A program made the position numbers and the translations under genes. A DNA stretch of 64,000 nt from Candidatus Melainabacteria bacterium (GTDB taxonomy: Bacteria; Cyanobacteriota; Vampirovibrionia; Obscuribacterales; Obscuribacteraceae). The notes under the pieces are model-generated. The model searched no databases and was not told the DNA's origin. It worked only from the letters and a program-made list of their open reading frames with translations. Location: positions 20,470 to 84,469 of the forward strand of contig PLXC01000118.1 in NCBI GenBank assembly GCA_003151275.1, written 5' to 3'. This document shows positions 8,579-18,181 of the stretch, piece by piece. Numbering within the stretch: position 1 is the stretch's first letter; every line of letters begins with the position of its first letter.

Positions 8579-9529
8579 ATGACCGAAACCGAAACGGACA
8601 ATTTTGCATCTTTAATTACCAAATTGGAGAAACCTGCAGACACACAGCTAGAAAAATTCACCCCCTATCTGGTCAAGCTGATGGTTGCAGGCGCTAGATT
8701 CTCTGGGTTTTGGAGCGCTGAAATTATGCCACCAAAAGTTGTTGGATCAAATGAATGGAGCTTAGTTCAACGATTCAACGGTCTTGAGGAGGCGAGCGCA
8801 TGGCACACTTCGGAAGCAAGAAACAATGTCATAAGCGAAATAAAAGCTTCACAGAATGGACAGGAAATGACTGTCACCGATGAACTGCGCAAAGATGCAA
8901 AAAGTGATGTGGCGACAGCCATTGTCACTGACGTAAAACCGGGAATGGAAGACGCTTACTTTGCCTGGGAAATTAAAATCCAGAGCGCGCAAGCGTCATT
9001 TCCAGGCTATTGCGGTTCATACATGCAGCCCCCAGTGCCCAGCAGACCTGGACAGTGGGCAACTCTCTTGCGCTTCAATTCACCAGAAGAATTAGAACAC
9101 TGGTTTGCCTCGCCTGAACGCAAGCAGCTTTTGGAAGAGGGTCATAACTTCGTCAAGTCGACACAAATCAAACAAGTCTCTAGTTCATTTCCGGGTTGGT
9201 TCCCCACTGATTCTGCAGGTAATGGCCCTCCCAATTGGAAAGCTGCGCAACTAGTCGTCTTGGGGCTCTTTCCAATCGTAATGTTGCAAATCAAATTTTG
9301 CAATCCGCACTATGGAGCTTTGAATCAAATTAGTCCCACGATCGGTAATGTGATCAACATGATCGTCAGTTGCAGTGGTGTGACCTGGGTAACGATGCCG
9401 CTCTTTATCAAACTCTTCGGCTTCTGGATGTTTCCTGAGGTACGCACCACCAAAGTTGATATTCTCGGTGAGCTGGCGGTTCTCGGCTTTCTTGCGCTTG
9501 AAATGGCGTTACTGTGGCACTTGCTCTAA
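8579..9529 (+). CDS. Tandem ABM-domain protein with C-terminal membrane region (COG3224-like)
   Basis: The protein has 316 residues. Two antibiotic-biosynthesis-monooxygenase-like ferredoxin folds occupy about residues 25-105 and 115-200; each ends in a similar helix (RFNGLEEASAWHTSEARNN and RFNSPEELEHWFASPERKQ). Three membrane helices fill the C-terminal third. This architecture is that of COG3224 proteins, whose biochemical role is unknown. The ATG at 8579 is preferred because GGAGGA (8569-8574) sits at correct spacing; the in-frame ATG at 8567 would overlap that site. It follows guaD by 36 bases. Its 3' end overlaps the convergent argB gene by 21 bases. Confidence 0.88.
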   Translation: MTETETDNFASLITKLEKPADTQLEKFTPYLVKLMVAGARFSGFWSAEIMPPKVVGSNEWSLVQRFNGLEEASAWHTSEARNNVISEIKASQNGQEMTVTDELRKDAKSDVATAIVTDVKPGMEDAYFAWEIKIQSAQASFPGYCGSYMQPPVPSRPGQWATLLRFNSPEELEHWFASPERKQLLEEGHNFVKSTQIKQVSSSFPGWFPTDSAGNGPPNWKAAQLVVLGLFPIVMLQIKFCNPHYGALNQISPTIGNVINMIVSCSGVTWVTMPLFIKLFGFWMFPEVRTTKVDILGELAVLGFLALEMALLWHLL

Positions 9530-10435
9530 AGCACTGTCCGCAGTAATCAACGTGCCAATTTCTTGTGGTGCCATAAATCCATTTATCAAAGAATGTGGCT
9601 CAAAGCTGTTCAAGATAGCAATCTTGTCTACCCCGCCTTTTATGCCTGCCACACAACTTTTTATCTTAGGCAACATGCCACCGCTAATGGTTCCCTGATC
9701 GATGAACTTCTGAGCACCAGAAGGCGTTAAGTGCTTAATTCTCGAGTTAGGATCGTTGAGATCCTTCATTACTCCTGGAACATCAGTAAGGAAGATCAGA
9801 CCATCCGCTTGCAAGTGCGTTGCGATCGCCAATGCCGCATGGTCAGCATTGATGTTGAAATAATTTCCTTCCAAGTCCCTTCCGATAGGCGAGATGATCG
9901 GAACCCAACCAGCCCAAAGCCAACTTTCCAAACTAGCAGATTCAACGCTGACGATTTCACCAACCCAGCCAAGATCAACCGGCTTGCCATCTTTATCTTG
10001 CATCAACATTTTTTTCGTGATAATCGGATTAGCCGAGTTCGAGCAAAAACTCAAGCTCTGCACACCCCTTTGACGCAGCTTTTCAGTCAACATTTCGTTG
10101 ATCGACATAAACGTTTTGACAGCGATTTCTAAAGTTTCGCTATCTGTTACGCGTAGTCCGTTGATCTTTTCTGTCTTCTTTCCGATTGCTGCCAGGGCAT
10201 CATTGACCGCGGTGCCACCACCGTGAACGACAATCACTTTGACACCCAACTTCAAAAGTTCAATCGTGTCTTCAATCAACGAATCGAACACAGCCTCGTT
10301 GCCGATTGCGTTGCCGCCAAACTTTACTATTACTACTTTTCCATCCATCGAATTGAGCATGTCATTGTCACCTGGAAATCTCGAAGAAAATTTGAGAGTC
10401 GGTCTTGTAAAGCCGTCTAAATTAGATAATGTCAT
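9509..10435 (-). CDS. argB: Acetylglutamate kinase
   Basis: This enzyme phosphorylates N-acetyl-L-glutamate with ATP, the second step of arginine synthesis. The 308-residue protein shows VVIVKFGGNAIGN (nucleotide site) and VIVVHGGGTAVNDAL (substrate loop) in the first third, followed by NINADHAALAIATHLQAD and ISGGMLPKIKSCVAGIKGGV, which are typical amino-acid-kinase fold motifs. The N-terminus is about 25 residues longer than usual; M26 or M30 are alternative starts. A GGAG lies 14 bases before the listed ATG. It lies 245 bases downstream of argC on the same strand, and a leader with mutually exclusive stems precedes it. The 3' end overlaps the convergent ABM gene. Confidence 0.93.
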   Translation of the reverse strand: MTLSNLDGFTRPTLKFSSRFPGDNDMLNSMDGKVVIVKFGGNAIGNEAVFDSLIEDTIELLKLGVKVIVVHGGGTAVNDALAAIGKKTEKINGLRVTDSETLEIAVKTFMSINEMLTEKLRQRGVQSLSFCSNSANPIITKKMLMQDKDGKPVDLGWVGEIVSVESASLESWLWAGWVPIISPIGRDLEGNYFNINADHAALAIATHLQADGLIFLTDVPGVMKDLNDPNSRIKHLTPSGAQKFIDQGTISGGMLPKIKSCVAGIKGGVDKIAILNSFEPHSLINGFMAPQEIGTLITADSALEQVPQ

Positions 10436-10466
10436 TTCTTCATCACTCCTACCTGAACATACAAAT

Positions 10467-10548
10467 ATCCCCGAGTCCGTCAGGCGCTCGGGGATCTAAA
10501 TTTTGGATGGTGGACTAACATCTACACAGCCATAATTTCCCCGAGCGC
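10467..10548 (-). promoter_or_regulatory. Structured argB leader with alternative stems
   Basis: Read on the minus strand, three segments lie in order: A (10548-10539, GCGCTCGGGG), B (10493-10484, CCCCGAGCGC) and C (10475-10469, CTCGGGG). A pairs with B over 10 bp; B alternatively pairs with C, forming a 9-bp hairpin (10467-10475 with 10487-10495, 11-base loop). The two pairings exclude each other, as in attenuators or translational switches. No strong U-run follows C, so a pure intrinsic terminator is not obvious. The region lies between argC and argB. Confidence 0.5.
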
Positions 10549-10680
10549 TTTGTACGTCGGAGGGTGTGGCGGTTGAAGTTAAGAGCACTGAAGGTCATTT
10601 TCATTATATAGAATACGCGAACCAACTTTTGCAGATTACATCCCACTTGGCAAATTTGTCAACAATACGTTAAGTTGTGA

Positions 10681-11736
10681 TCAAGTTGGAAAAATTGGCA
10701 CTTGCTTCAGCCCCGTAGACTCATCCCAACCAAACATGATGTTCATGTTCTGAATTGCTTGTCCGGCCGCCCCTTTGATCAGATTGTCGATGGCACCGAT
10801 GACTATCACTCGATCAGTTCTGGCGTCTACGGTCAGTCCGATATCGCAAAAGTTCGAGCCCTTAACCCATCTAGTTTCAGGAAAGCGATACTCATCGCCG
10901 GGTACATCGAACAACCTGATGAACGGCTCGTTAGCATAGGCAGATCTGTATATCTCAAAAACCTCGTCTTCCGTCATATCCCGATTGAGAATTGAATAAC
11001 TAGTTATTAAGATACCTCTGTTCATCGGCACCAGATGTGGTGTAAAGGAAATCAGCACCGCCTCACCAGCCTGCAACGACAGCTCCTGTTCGATCTCCGG
11101 AGTGTGGCGATGGCACCCAACCTTGTAGGCCTTGATCGATTCATTGCACTCATCAAAATGTGATCCCAATGCAAGCGATCTTCCAGCTCCAGAAACTCCC
11201 GACTTTCCGTCAACTATGATTGACTCGAGATCGATCACCTCAGCTTTCAACAATGGCGAAAGTGCCAGGATCGAACAGGTAGCATAACAGCCTGGATTAG
11301 CAATCAATCTGGCACTTTTAATTCGCTCGCGATTCAGTTCGGGAAGCCCATAAACAGCCTCTTTAACGATGCCCTTATTCGGGTGTTTGTACTCATACCA
11401 TTGCTCATATTCCTTGGTGTTTTGCAAACGAAAATCGGCACCAAGATCGATGACTGCGCACTTATCCAAAACTTTTTTGGTTACGGTCTTGGCGGCAATT
11501 CCATGCGGCAGAGCCATGAAAATTACGTCGACCTTGTCAGCGACTTCTTCAACGTGTTCAGCACTGAGAGTCAAGTCTGTGAACTTAGCAAGACTTGGAT
11601 AAACATCCGCAAGTTTTTTGCCACCACTGCTCTGAGAAACGGCGGTATGCAAATTCACCTTTTCGTGTTGGAGAAGAAGCCGAATCAACTCCTGTCCCGT
11701 ATAGCCGGTAGCACCGACAACCGCAACCTTTTTCAT
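10681..11736 (-). CDS. argC: N-acetyl-gamma-glutamyl-phosphate reductase
   Basis: This enzyme reduces N-acetylglutamyl phosphate with NADPH to the semialdehyde, the third step of arginine synthesis. The 351-residue protein starts with the Rossmann motif VAVVGATGYTGQELIRLL, contains the catalytic Cys in ANPGCYATCSILAL, and has the substrate-binding HLVPMNRGI segment. Its length is as expected for the type 1 enzyme. It precedes argB (the kinase that makes its substrate) on the same strand, so the pair forms an arg unit although the gap is 245 bases. Downstream of the argC stop lies the structured argB leader. Confidence 0.95.
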   Translation of the reverse strand: MKKVAVVGATGYTGQELIRLLLQHEKVNLHTAVSQSSGGKKLADVYPSLAKFTDLTLSAEHVEEVADKVDVIFMALPHGIAAKTVTKKVLDKCAVIDLGADFRLQNTKEYEQWYEYKHPNKGIVKEAVYGLPELNRERIKSARLIANPGCYATCSILALSPLLKAEVIDLESIIVDGKSGVSGAGRSLALGSHFDECNESIKAYKVGCHRHTPEIEQELSLQAGEAVLISFTPHLVPMNRGILITSYSILNRDMTEDEVFEIYRSAYANEPFIRLFDVPGDEYRFPETRWVKGSNFCDIGLTVDARTDRVIVIGAIDNLIKGAAGQAIQNMNIMFGWDESTGLKQVPIFPT

Positions 11737-11762
11737 GCCTTAGTCTTTCGCCTTTTATGCCG

Positions 11763-13262
11763 TTATTGTTGGTCGTCTGGGTTGAGCCGTATAGCGTCGG
11801 GCAGTTCCAGAATTTTCCACGAACCAGTAATAGCTTGTTCACTATAGCTTAGTTGTTTGTTTTGCGTGGACACTTCCGGCTTGACTTGTTGTTGAGGCTT
11901 GGCTGGAATCATTGGTTTCTTTGCGCCTAAGATTTTGGCATAATTGTCAAATACTTTTTTGGTGTCAGGATGATCTGGTCCGAGCATGCGTTTGCGCATC
12001 TCCCAACACTTGCGGTATACGGACTCTGCTTCTTGCAACTTCATTTGCTGGTGATAAATCATGGCAAAGTTATACAAAGCACTCGCTGTTTCGGTGTGGT
12101 CGCCTAAACCTTTCTCGTAAATTCCTATACAATCGCCCATTAGCGATTCCGCCATCAAGTAATTTTTCTGCATGTAATAAAGACGCGCTAAAGTAGAAAC
12201 GCTCATCGCCACCAGGGGATGAAACTGCCCGAGCGCGTCCGTCTTAATACCGATGCATCGGGTCATCAATGTCTCGGCTTCGTCGAACTTTTTAATTCGA
12301 CAGAGAATATCAGCCAGCGAATCGAGCGCGTAAGCCAATTTCTGCTTATCAAGTCTCTGTCTTTCCGCTTCCTCAATGGCAGCACGCCACTGGGTCTCGG
12401 CTACCTGCATTAGACCGCGACGCAAAGCCTCCTCGGCAAATTCCTTATATACAAACCAATTAATTGGGTTGGGTCCGCCCTGTCCGTTTGTGTTGGCATT
12501 GGGAGCCGACGGCGCCAAAATAGGAGGCGGCGGTGGAGCAGCTTTTACCTGAGGTGGTGGCGCTTTTTGCGATTTTGTTGGGGCACTTGGCTGTTGCTGA
12601 TAAGGCTGCTCGGCCCTTGGCTGATTAGCGTTTGCTTGCTGCGGGGCAGGTGCTGCCGTGGCCCGGAAAGCAGGAATTTCCATTTTGGTTCGATCCCACT
12701 TGCCAGTCGACATCCCCTGAGCGCAAACTTGTAAGTGTCGTGCCTCGGCTTCGCGATGAGTTTTCAGCAGTAAATCAGCATAACCTTCCAAAAGGCGCAT
12801 GACGTCCGGGTGATTCCCCCCAAGAACCTTCGTCTTGATGGCAATTGATTGCTTGTAGAGAGGCTCTGCGTCTGCGAAATTGTGATTCATGTGCAGCAAC
12901 ATAGCGAGATTGCTCGCTGTAATAGCTACATCGATGTGATCGGGTCCATGCACTCGCCGATAGAGGCTCAACAATCGCCGGCAGCAAGTCTCGGCATCTT
13001 TGTTCTTTCCTTGCCGGAAATATGCTTCCGACAGCCCCTCATAAGTAATCGCTCGCCGGGTATCGTCCTGCGGAAAATCTTCGGCTTCTTCAAGGGCCGC
13101 AAGCCACATGGACTCAGCTTCTACCAATGATCCTCTGGTCAGAGCTTGCTCACCCGAGATTTTATATTTTTGCCAATTCGCGTTTGTCATGGTGTTCGCC
13201 GCGGAAAAAGCCACTCTACTAACTACTGCCTTACCCAATTTTACAGGCAATTCGGCGCCCAC
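11763..13262 (-). CDS. TPR (kinesin-light-chain type) protein with Pro/Gln-rich linker
   Basis: The protein has up to 499 residues and two TPR blocks that look like duplicates. The first (about 28-190) begins NWQKYKISGEQALTRGSLVE and contains VHGPDHIDVAITASNLAMLL; the second (about 265-455) begins NWFVYKEFAEEALRRGLMQV and contains LGPDHPDTKKVFDNYAKIL. Between them lies a flexible Pro/Gln/Ala-rich linker of about 70 residues. It is likely a scaffold protein without catalysis. The listed start is a GTG with AAGGGGA upstream; the ATG at 13190, right before the first repeat, is an equally possible start. The gene lies just upstream of argC on the same strand (26 bases), so it may be part of that transcript. 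Confidence 0.85.
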   Translation of the reverse strand: MGAELPVKLGKAVVSRVAFSAANTMTNANWQKYKISGEQALTRGSLVEAESMWLAALEEAEDFPQDDTRRAITYEGLSEAYFRQGKNKDAETCCRRLLSLYRRVHGPDHIDVAITASNLAMLLHMNHNFADAEPLYKQSIAIKTKVLGGNHPDVMRLLEGYADLLLKTHREAEARHLQVCAQGMSTGKWDRTKMEIPAFRATAAPAPQQANANQPRAEQPYQQQPSAPTKSQKAPPPQVKAAPPPPPILAPSAPNANTNGQGGPNPINWFVYKEFAEEALRRGLMQVAETQWRAAIEEAERQRLDKQKLAYALDSLADILCRIKKFDEAETLMTRCIGIKTDALGQFHPLVAMSVSTLARLYYMQKNYLMAESLMGDCIGIYEKGLGDHTETASALYNFAMIYHQQMKLQEAESVYRKCWEMRKRMLGPDHPDTKKVFDNYAKILGAKKPMIPAKPQQQVKPEVSTQNKQLSYSEQAITGSWKILELPDAIRLNPDDQQ

Positions 13263-13625
13263 GGGATCTTTCCCCTTGACTACATGATTAAGCGCGACTA
13301 ATTTATGCCGCCTATCTCATTGATCTCACCTGAGGTAACGGGAAACTAATTCATCTAACGAGCCCCGAATCGTACGCTGCTAGAGACATTCTGGCAACTC
13401 GATAGGCGATGTTGTCAGAAAAAAAAGCGTTTTTCCAACAAAAGCGACACGCCTAGGAACCTCCTCCATAGTTTGGAAAAGCGTCTTGTTATGTGCCAAC
13501 TCCAACATCCCTTAAAGTCGCTTATTTACCTTCTTGAGGCTGTGCTCCTTATCCCATTTATCCTTTGCTCTGCTATTTTGTGGTGCGCCTTTTGATTGTG
13601 GAATATGTTGCCGCTTCTAAAAGTT
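13263..13625. other. Intergenic region, no gene seen
   Basis: About 360 bases between the SDR gene end and the TPR gene start, both on the minus strand. It is AT-rich in places, with an A-run facing a T-run around 13420-13436 that could fold weakly. I find no RNA family, repeat or credible ORF here. Confidence 0.45.
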
Positions 13626-14405
13626 CTAGATGTTGATCCCGCCATTACAATTGAGTACGTGACCAGTAACCCATCGCCCATCGTGGGAAGCCAGGAATGC
13701 AACTGCATCGGCGATATCGCTTGGTTCGCCCAATCTTCCTAACGCTGTTTTGCTAATCATCATTTGCTTAGCCTCTTCAGGAAATCCTTTCTGCAACATC
13801 TCTGTCGCAGTTGTTCCTGGTGAAACACAATTTACGGTAATCTTTCTTTTGCCGAGGTCTTGAGCCCAAACTCTAGTTAAGGTGTCGAGCGCAGCTTTTG
13901 TCGCTGAATAGACACTCGCACCAGACATGGTGGCAGTGGCCGCACCAGAAGAAATATTGATTATCCGTCCGCCGTCTGGAATGTGGGGCAGTGCAGCGAT
14001 AGTGGTGGCAATTACGCCCTTAACATTCACATCGAACAATCTCAGATAGTGATCGAGATCCACTTCTTCAATAGTTTTGGTTTCAAACACGCCAGCATTA
14101 TTCACCAGAATATCGATTCTTCCAAATGATTTCTGAACCTCAGCAACAAGCTTTTTACTGTCTTGCTCTGAGGAGACATTTGCTTGTATCGCTGCGGCAT
14201 TAGTTCCTAGTTCTTTCATTTTGGACACAACTTGATCGGCTTCACTCTTGCTAGAGCTGTAGGTGATTACGACACTTGCTCCGTCAGCTGCCAATCGTGA
14301 GGCAATCGCTGCCCCGATGCCGCGAGATCCACCAGTCACTAGCGCTACTTTTCCACTTAGTCTTTTTGTACCAGCGGTTTTTGTCTCTTCTTTTACTGCA
14401 GTCAT
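13626..14405 (-). CDS. SDR-family NAD(P)-dependent oxidoreductase
   Basis: A 259-residue classical short-chain dehydrogenase/reductase. The cofactor motif TGGSRGIGAAIASRLA is at residues about 25-40, NNAG at about 100, the catalytic Ser in IINISSG and the Tyr/Lys pair in VYSATKAALDTL. The sequence is closest in style to 3-oxoacyl-ACP reductase (FabG)-like or glucose-dehydrogenase-like SDRs. The substrate cannot be assigned, since the neighbouring genes (TPR protein, glgX) give no pathway. The ATG has a GGGGT element about eight bases upstream. Confidence 0.9.
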   Translation of the reverse strand: MTAVKEETKTAGTKRLSGKVALVTGGSRGIGAAIASRLAADGASVVITYSSSKSEADQVVSKMKELGTNAAAIQANVSSEQDSKKLVAEVQKSFGRIDILVNNAGVFETKTIEEVDLDHYLRLFDVNVKGVIATTIAALPHIPDGGRIINISSGAATATMSGASVYSATKAALDTLTRVWAQDLGKRKITVNCVSPGTTATEMLQKGFPEEAKQMMISKTALGRLGEPSDIADAVAFLASHDGRWVTGHVLNCNGGINI

Positions 14406-14680
14406 TTTCTACCCCGATGTAGCTGGAAAGGACACACAGTAGAATGAGCTTGCGACTTTGTCAAACGGTATTGAAATAGATACCGCGCCGTTTAAACGAA
14501 GTGAAATGATAATGCGAAACAGCTAAGCGTAAAGCACGGCATAACATTGAGCACGCACATTAAATGTCGAGGCTACAAGTTGTCATCAGCCTTTTCTCTC
14601 AGCACAACAGTGCCGCTGATTTTGTCGTGAGGTTCCTGTCGGCCTTTAACTGTTGGATTCACAATCAACTTGAATGCTAA

Positions 14681-16786
14681 CTACTGTTTTGCCGGCAACG
14701 CCATCAGTACAACTGACGACCTTGCTTGAACGTGATAATAGTTATGCACTACCTCTGGTGCTTCCTCAGGGAGCCGGATATCAGCCCCTGGGGGCAAAAA
14801 GGTGTCAATAATCCGATGCCATTTATATCTGCTGATTGGTTTTGGGAGTTCGAAAAACAGGGGCCTCCAAAATGCATTCAGCATTATGTGCAATTCTTCT
14901 TTGTGATCCGGGTGATACAAAGTAAAGGCTAAACTGTGCGAAGCGTCGCCGAGATCGGGCCCCTCCAATTCCACACCATGCCAAACCAGGTGAGGTTCAT
15001 TCGACTCTGGTGCGGTGACGAGCAATCGGCGCTCCTTGAAGATCTCGAGTGACTGCGTGTACTTAATCAGCTTCTTAGTAAAATTCAAAATGTTCTTTTG
15101 CTTTTCGACTAAAGACCAATCAAACCAACTCAGTTCGTTGTCCTGACAATAAGCATTGTTGTTGCCCTGCTGAGTGCGTCTGACCTCGTCACCCATCAAA
15201 AGCATTGGTGTGCCTTGTGAAGTGAAGAGAATAGTAAGGAAGTTTTTGATCTGTCGTTCACGTAGTGCATCGATATTTTCATCGGCAGTTGGACCTTCTA
15301 CACCGCAGTTCCAACTCTGATTATCATTGCTGCCATCTGCATTGAATTCACCATTAGACTGGTTGTGTTTCTTGTCGTAGGAAACGAGATCGTTCATTGT
15401 AAATCCGTCGTGACAGGTTACAAACTGAACACTGCGGTTTGGCTCACGATCAGGCTTTGTGTAAATATCCGAACTGCCTAAAATGCGCGCGGCCAAACTC
15501 TTCGTAGTCTTTTTGTCGCCCTTCACAAACCGACGGACGTCGTCGCGGAAAGGACCGTTCCATTCACCAAACCAATTGCTTCGATTGATAAACATTCCAA
15601 CTTGATACAAACCAATGTCCCATGCTTCAGCGATCAGTTTTGTGCCGGCAAGCACGGGATCTGATTCGACTGTCCATAAAATCGCCGGCATGTCGTTAGG
15701 ATCGCCGACAGAGTCACGGGTCAGAACTGAGGCAAGATCAAAACGGAAACCGTCGACGTGCATCTCTGACACCCAGTAGCGCAGACTGTCCAAAATCAGA
15801 CGTCCGACTACGGGATGGTTTGCGCGAAGCGTGTTGCCGCATCCACTGTAATTCTTATATTGAGCTCGATTTTCCTCAAGCAAATAATATGTAGAGTTGT
15901 CCAGTCCTTTGAATGATTGAGTCGGGCCAGTTTCGTTTCCTTCGCTGGTGTGATTGTATACAACATCTAAAATCACTTCGATACCGGCTCGATGCAATGC
16001 TTTGACCATGTCGCGAAATTCATTAATCGGACCGAACACATCTTTATTAGAACTATAATTGACGTGCGGTGCAAAGAAAGCTAGCGGACTATATCCCCAA
16101 TAATTTGTGAGTCCGGGTCTAGCATCGTGCTCATCAAATTGTTGAATAGGCATCAGCTCTACGGCAGTAATACCAAGCTCCTTTAAGTATGGAATTTTTT
16201 CCACAAGCCCTGCATACGTCCCACGTTTTTCGGGCGAAACATCTGAGTTTGGATGTTTCGTGAAACCGCCAACATGCAGTTCATAAATTACGCTCTCGGC
16301 ATTGGGAAGTCGCAGTTGGACATCATCTTCCCAGTCGTAATCTGCGGTGTCAGTCACCACCGCTCGTAATGCCTTGGCGCAATTGTCACCTGGGGTGATG
16401 GCAGCAACGCGATCGTAATTTTCAAAATTGACTACGGCGAGAGCGTGAGGATCGAGTAGAACTTTTTCAGAGTTGAACCGTTGACCTTTTTCAGGCACGA
16501 ACTCTCCGTAGACTCTAAATGCGTAGACTTGACCGACCTGAATTCCTTCCACACTGATGTGCCAGTAGAAGCCAGTTTTGTTCACTACTGAATCTAGCTT
16601 TACCACCGTTGACGGTGCAGGGGCCGTGGGCTCGTCAAAGAGTAAGAGTTCTACTCCGGAACAATGTTTTGAAAAAACGCAAAAATTGATTCCGTGCTCA
16701 TCTTTCGTAGCACCCAATGGGTAGCTCTTCCCGGGTAGGGTTCGAACCGTTATTCTGGTCGTCGTTTCCGTGGATAAACTTTGCAT
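14681..16786 (-). CDS. glgX: Glycogen debranching enzyme (isoamylase type)
   Basis: This enzyme hydrolyses alpha-1,6 branch points of glycogen-like glucan during polymer degradation. The 701-residue protein has an N-terminal CBM48-like domain (GKSYPLGATKDEHGINFCVF, then HISVEGIQVGQVYAFRVYGE) and a GH13 catalytic barrel with DVVYNHTSEGNETGP, the nucleophile Asp in VDGFRFDLASVLTRD, the acid Glu in LIAEAWDIGLY and the HD pair in FVTCHDGFTMNDLVSYDKK. An ATG at 16786 was taken as start; TTG (16795) and GTG (16792) codons just upstream are alternatives. A beta-amylase gene in this window (35170) could act on the same reserve polymer. Confidence 0.93.
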   Translation of the reverse strand: MQSLSTETTTRITVRTLPGKSYPLGATKDEHGINFCVFSKHCSGVELLLFDEPTAPAPSTVVKLDSVVNKTGFYWHISVEGIQVGQVYAFRVYGEFVPEKGQRFNSEKVLLDPHALAVVNFENYDRVAAITPGDNCAKALRAVVTDTADYDWEDDVQLRLPNAESVIYELHVGGFTKHPNSDVSPEKRGTYAGLVEKIPYLKELGITAVELMPIQQFDEHDARPGLTNYWGYSPLAFFAPHVNYSSNKDVFGPINEFRDMVKALHRAGIEVILDVVYNHTSEGNETGPTQSFKGLDNSTYYLLEENRAQYKNYSGCGNTLRANHPVVGRLILDSLRYWVSEMHVDGFRFDLASVLTRDSVGDPNDMPAILWTVESDPVLAGTKLIAEAWDIGLYQVGMFINRSNWFGEWNGPFRDDVRRFVKGDKKTTKSLAARILGSSDIYTKPDREPNRSVQFVTCHDGFTMNDLVSYDKKHNQSNGEFNADGSNDNQSWNCGVEGPTADENIDALRERQIKNFLTILFTSQGTPMLLMGDEVRRTQQGNNNAYCQDNELSWFDWSLVEKQKNILNFTKKLIKYTQSLEIFKERRLLVTAPESNEPHLVWHGVELEGPDLGDASHSLAFTLYHPDHKEELHIMLNAFWRPLFFELPKPISRYKWHRIIDTFLPPGADIRLPEEAPEVVHNYYHVQARSSVVLMALPAKQ

Positions 16787-16846
16787 ATTCACCAAATAAG
16801 TGCTGGATCTTTCTACTACGATTTTAAATTTTGACTGGCTGGACGA

Positions 16847-17938
16847 TTACTTTCGGGAACCTTCAAATTGAGCGACTATCCCTGTCGAAGAACTTTTGAT
16901 CGCTGCTTCGATGATCTGCATTGTGCGCAACGCGTCTTGCGGCAAAACTGGCACTGGGCCGTCGCCACTTATTGAGTCACGTAGTTGGCAATAAAATTGC
17001 CTGTAAGCACCGGGCAAAGTTTCAACCTTGCCGTCAATCGAAAGATTTCCAACCGAGGTAGTTAGCCGACCCCAAGCGCTCTCCGGTTCCTTTCCAAAGT
17101 CAGGAGTGTTGGGAAAAATACCGGATTTTAGAGCTTCTTCCTGTGGATCAATGCCAAACTTTTCGTAACAGCCCTTCAGACCAAGAACTCGGAAACGAGG
17201 TCCTTTGATACGAGCTACCGAACTTGCCCATAAATGTGCTTTGATTCCACCGGCAAACTGAAGCGCGACAAAAACATCGTCATCAACTTCCGCACCAGGA
17301 CGTCGCATCTCTAATTCTGCGTACACAGATTGAGGTTCGCCGAAAAGCGAACAAGCTTGGTCGATCAGGTGACTGCCCAGGTCGAATAAAAGTCCCCCAG
17401 CATCTTTTGAATCTGCGGATTCACGCCAGGCGTTCGCCTTGGGTTCAGGTCGATAACGCTCATAGCGCGACTCGAAGCGCGTAATATTTCCGAGAGTACC
17501 GTCCTCGATCATTTTTCCAATTGTGAGAAAATCATTGTCCCAACGTCGATTGTGGAACACGGAAAGAATTTTGTTTTTCTTGTGACTGAGGCTAATTAAA
17601 TCTCTACACTCTTGCACTGATGCAGCCAAAGGTTTGTCTACAACAACGTGAAGGTCCGCTTCCAAAGCCGCACGGGCGTGTTCGGAATGAAATCGATTTG
17701 GTGATGCCACAACGATTAGGTCGTAATCAGCATGTGAACGCCATATTTCCTCAACAGAAGAAAAAACTTGCGCGCGTGGATAACTGCCCATCGCCTGCGC
17801 TGTGCGTTGCGAGTTCGCTGTCACGATTGCGCTAAGTTTCAGCCCTTCAACCGACTCAATCAGTGGTGCATGGAACACCGATCCAGCCAACCCGAAACCG
17901 ATCAAGGCAACTCTGATTTCTTTGCGTTGTGCGGTCAT
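16847..17938 (-). CDS. Gfo/Idh/MocA family oxidoreductase
   Basis: A 363-residue NAD(P)-dependent oxidoreductase. The N-terminal Rossmann domain starts VALIGFGLAGSVFHAPLIE and carries the family lysine in VVVDKPLAASVQEC (EKP-type motif with Asp instead of Glu). The C-terminal alpha/beta domain contains GGLLFDLGSHLIDQACSLFG, where the His of the usual catalytic motif is visible. Overall it resembles the YdgJ/YvaA (scyllo-inositol or sugar dehydrogenase-like) subgroup. The true substrate is unknown. It sits 60 bases upstream of glgX on the same strand and may be in the same carbohydrate-related transcript. Confidence 0.9.
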   Translation of the reverse strand: MTAQRKEIRVALIGFGLAGSVFHAPLIESVEGLKLSAIVTANSQRTAQAMGSYPRAQVFSSVEEIWRSHADYDLIVVASPNRFHSEHARAALEADLHVVVDKPLAASVQECRDLISLSHKKNKILSVFHNRRWDNDFLTIGKMIEDGTLGNITRFESRYERYRPEPKANAWRESADSKDAGGLLFDLGSHLIDQACSLFGEPQSVYAELEMRRPGAEVDDDVFVALQFAGGIKAHLWASSVARIKGPRFRVLGLKGCYEKFGIDPQEEALKSGIFPNTPDFGKEPESAWGRLTTSVGNLSIDGKVETLPGAYRQFYCQLRDSISGDGPVPVLPQDALRTMQIIEAAIKSSSTGIVAQFEGSRK

Positions 17939-18181
17939 GAAGGCGCTCTTGAATTACCTGACGTGTCAACACTTATCAGTATAGTGGCTTCCAAGGCTGA
18001 TTCAATCAAGCCTTGAACCAACTTAAACTGGGCGCGGACAACGTCAAAATTGGTAATCCCAAGCGGAATCAAGCTTATGCTGGTAGTCAGGATAGAGCCG
18101 ATGACAAGTTCGTAAAAAACTACTCATCGCAATAGATATATCGACTATCGATACAACGTAGTCCTCTTGATATTTGATTGT

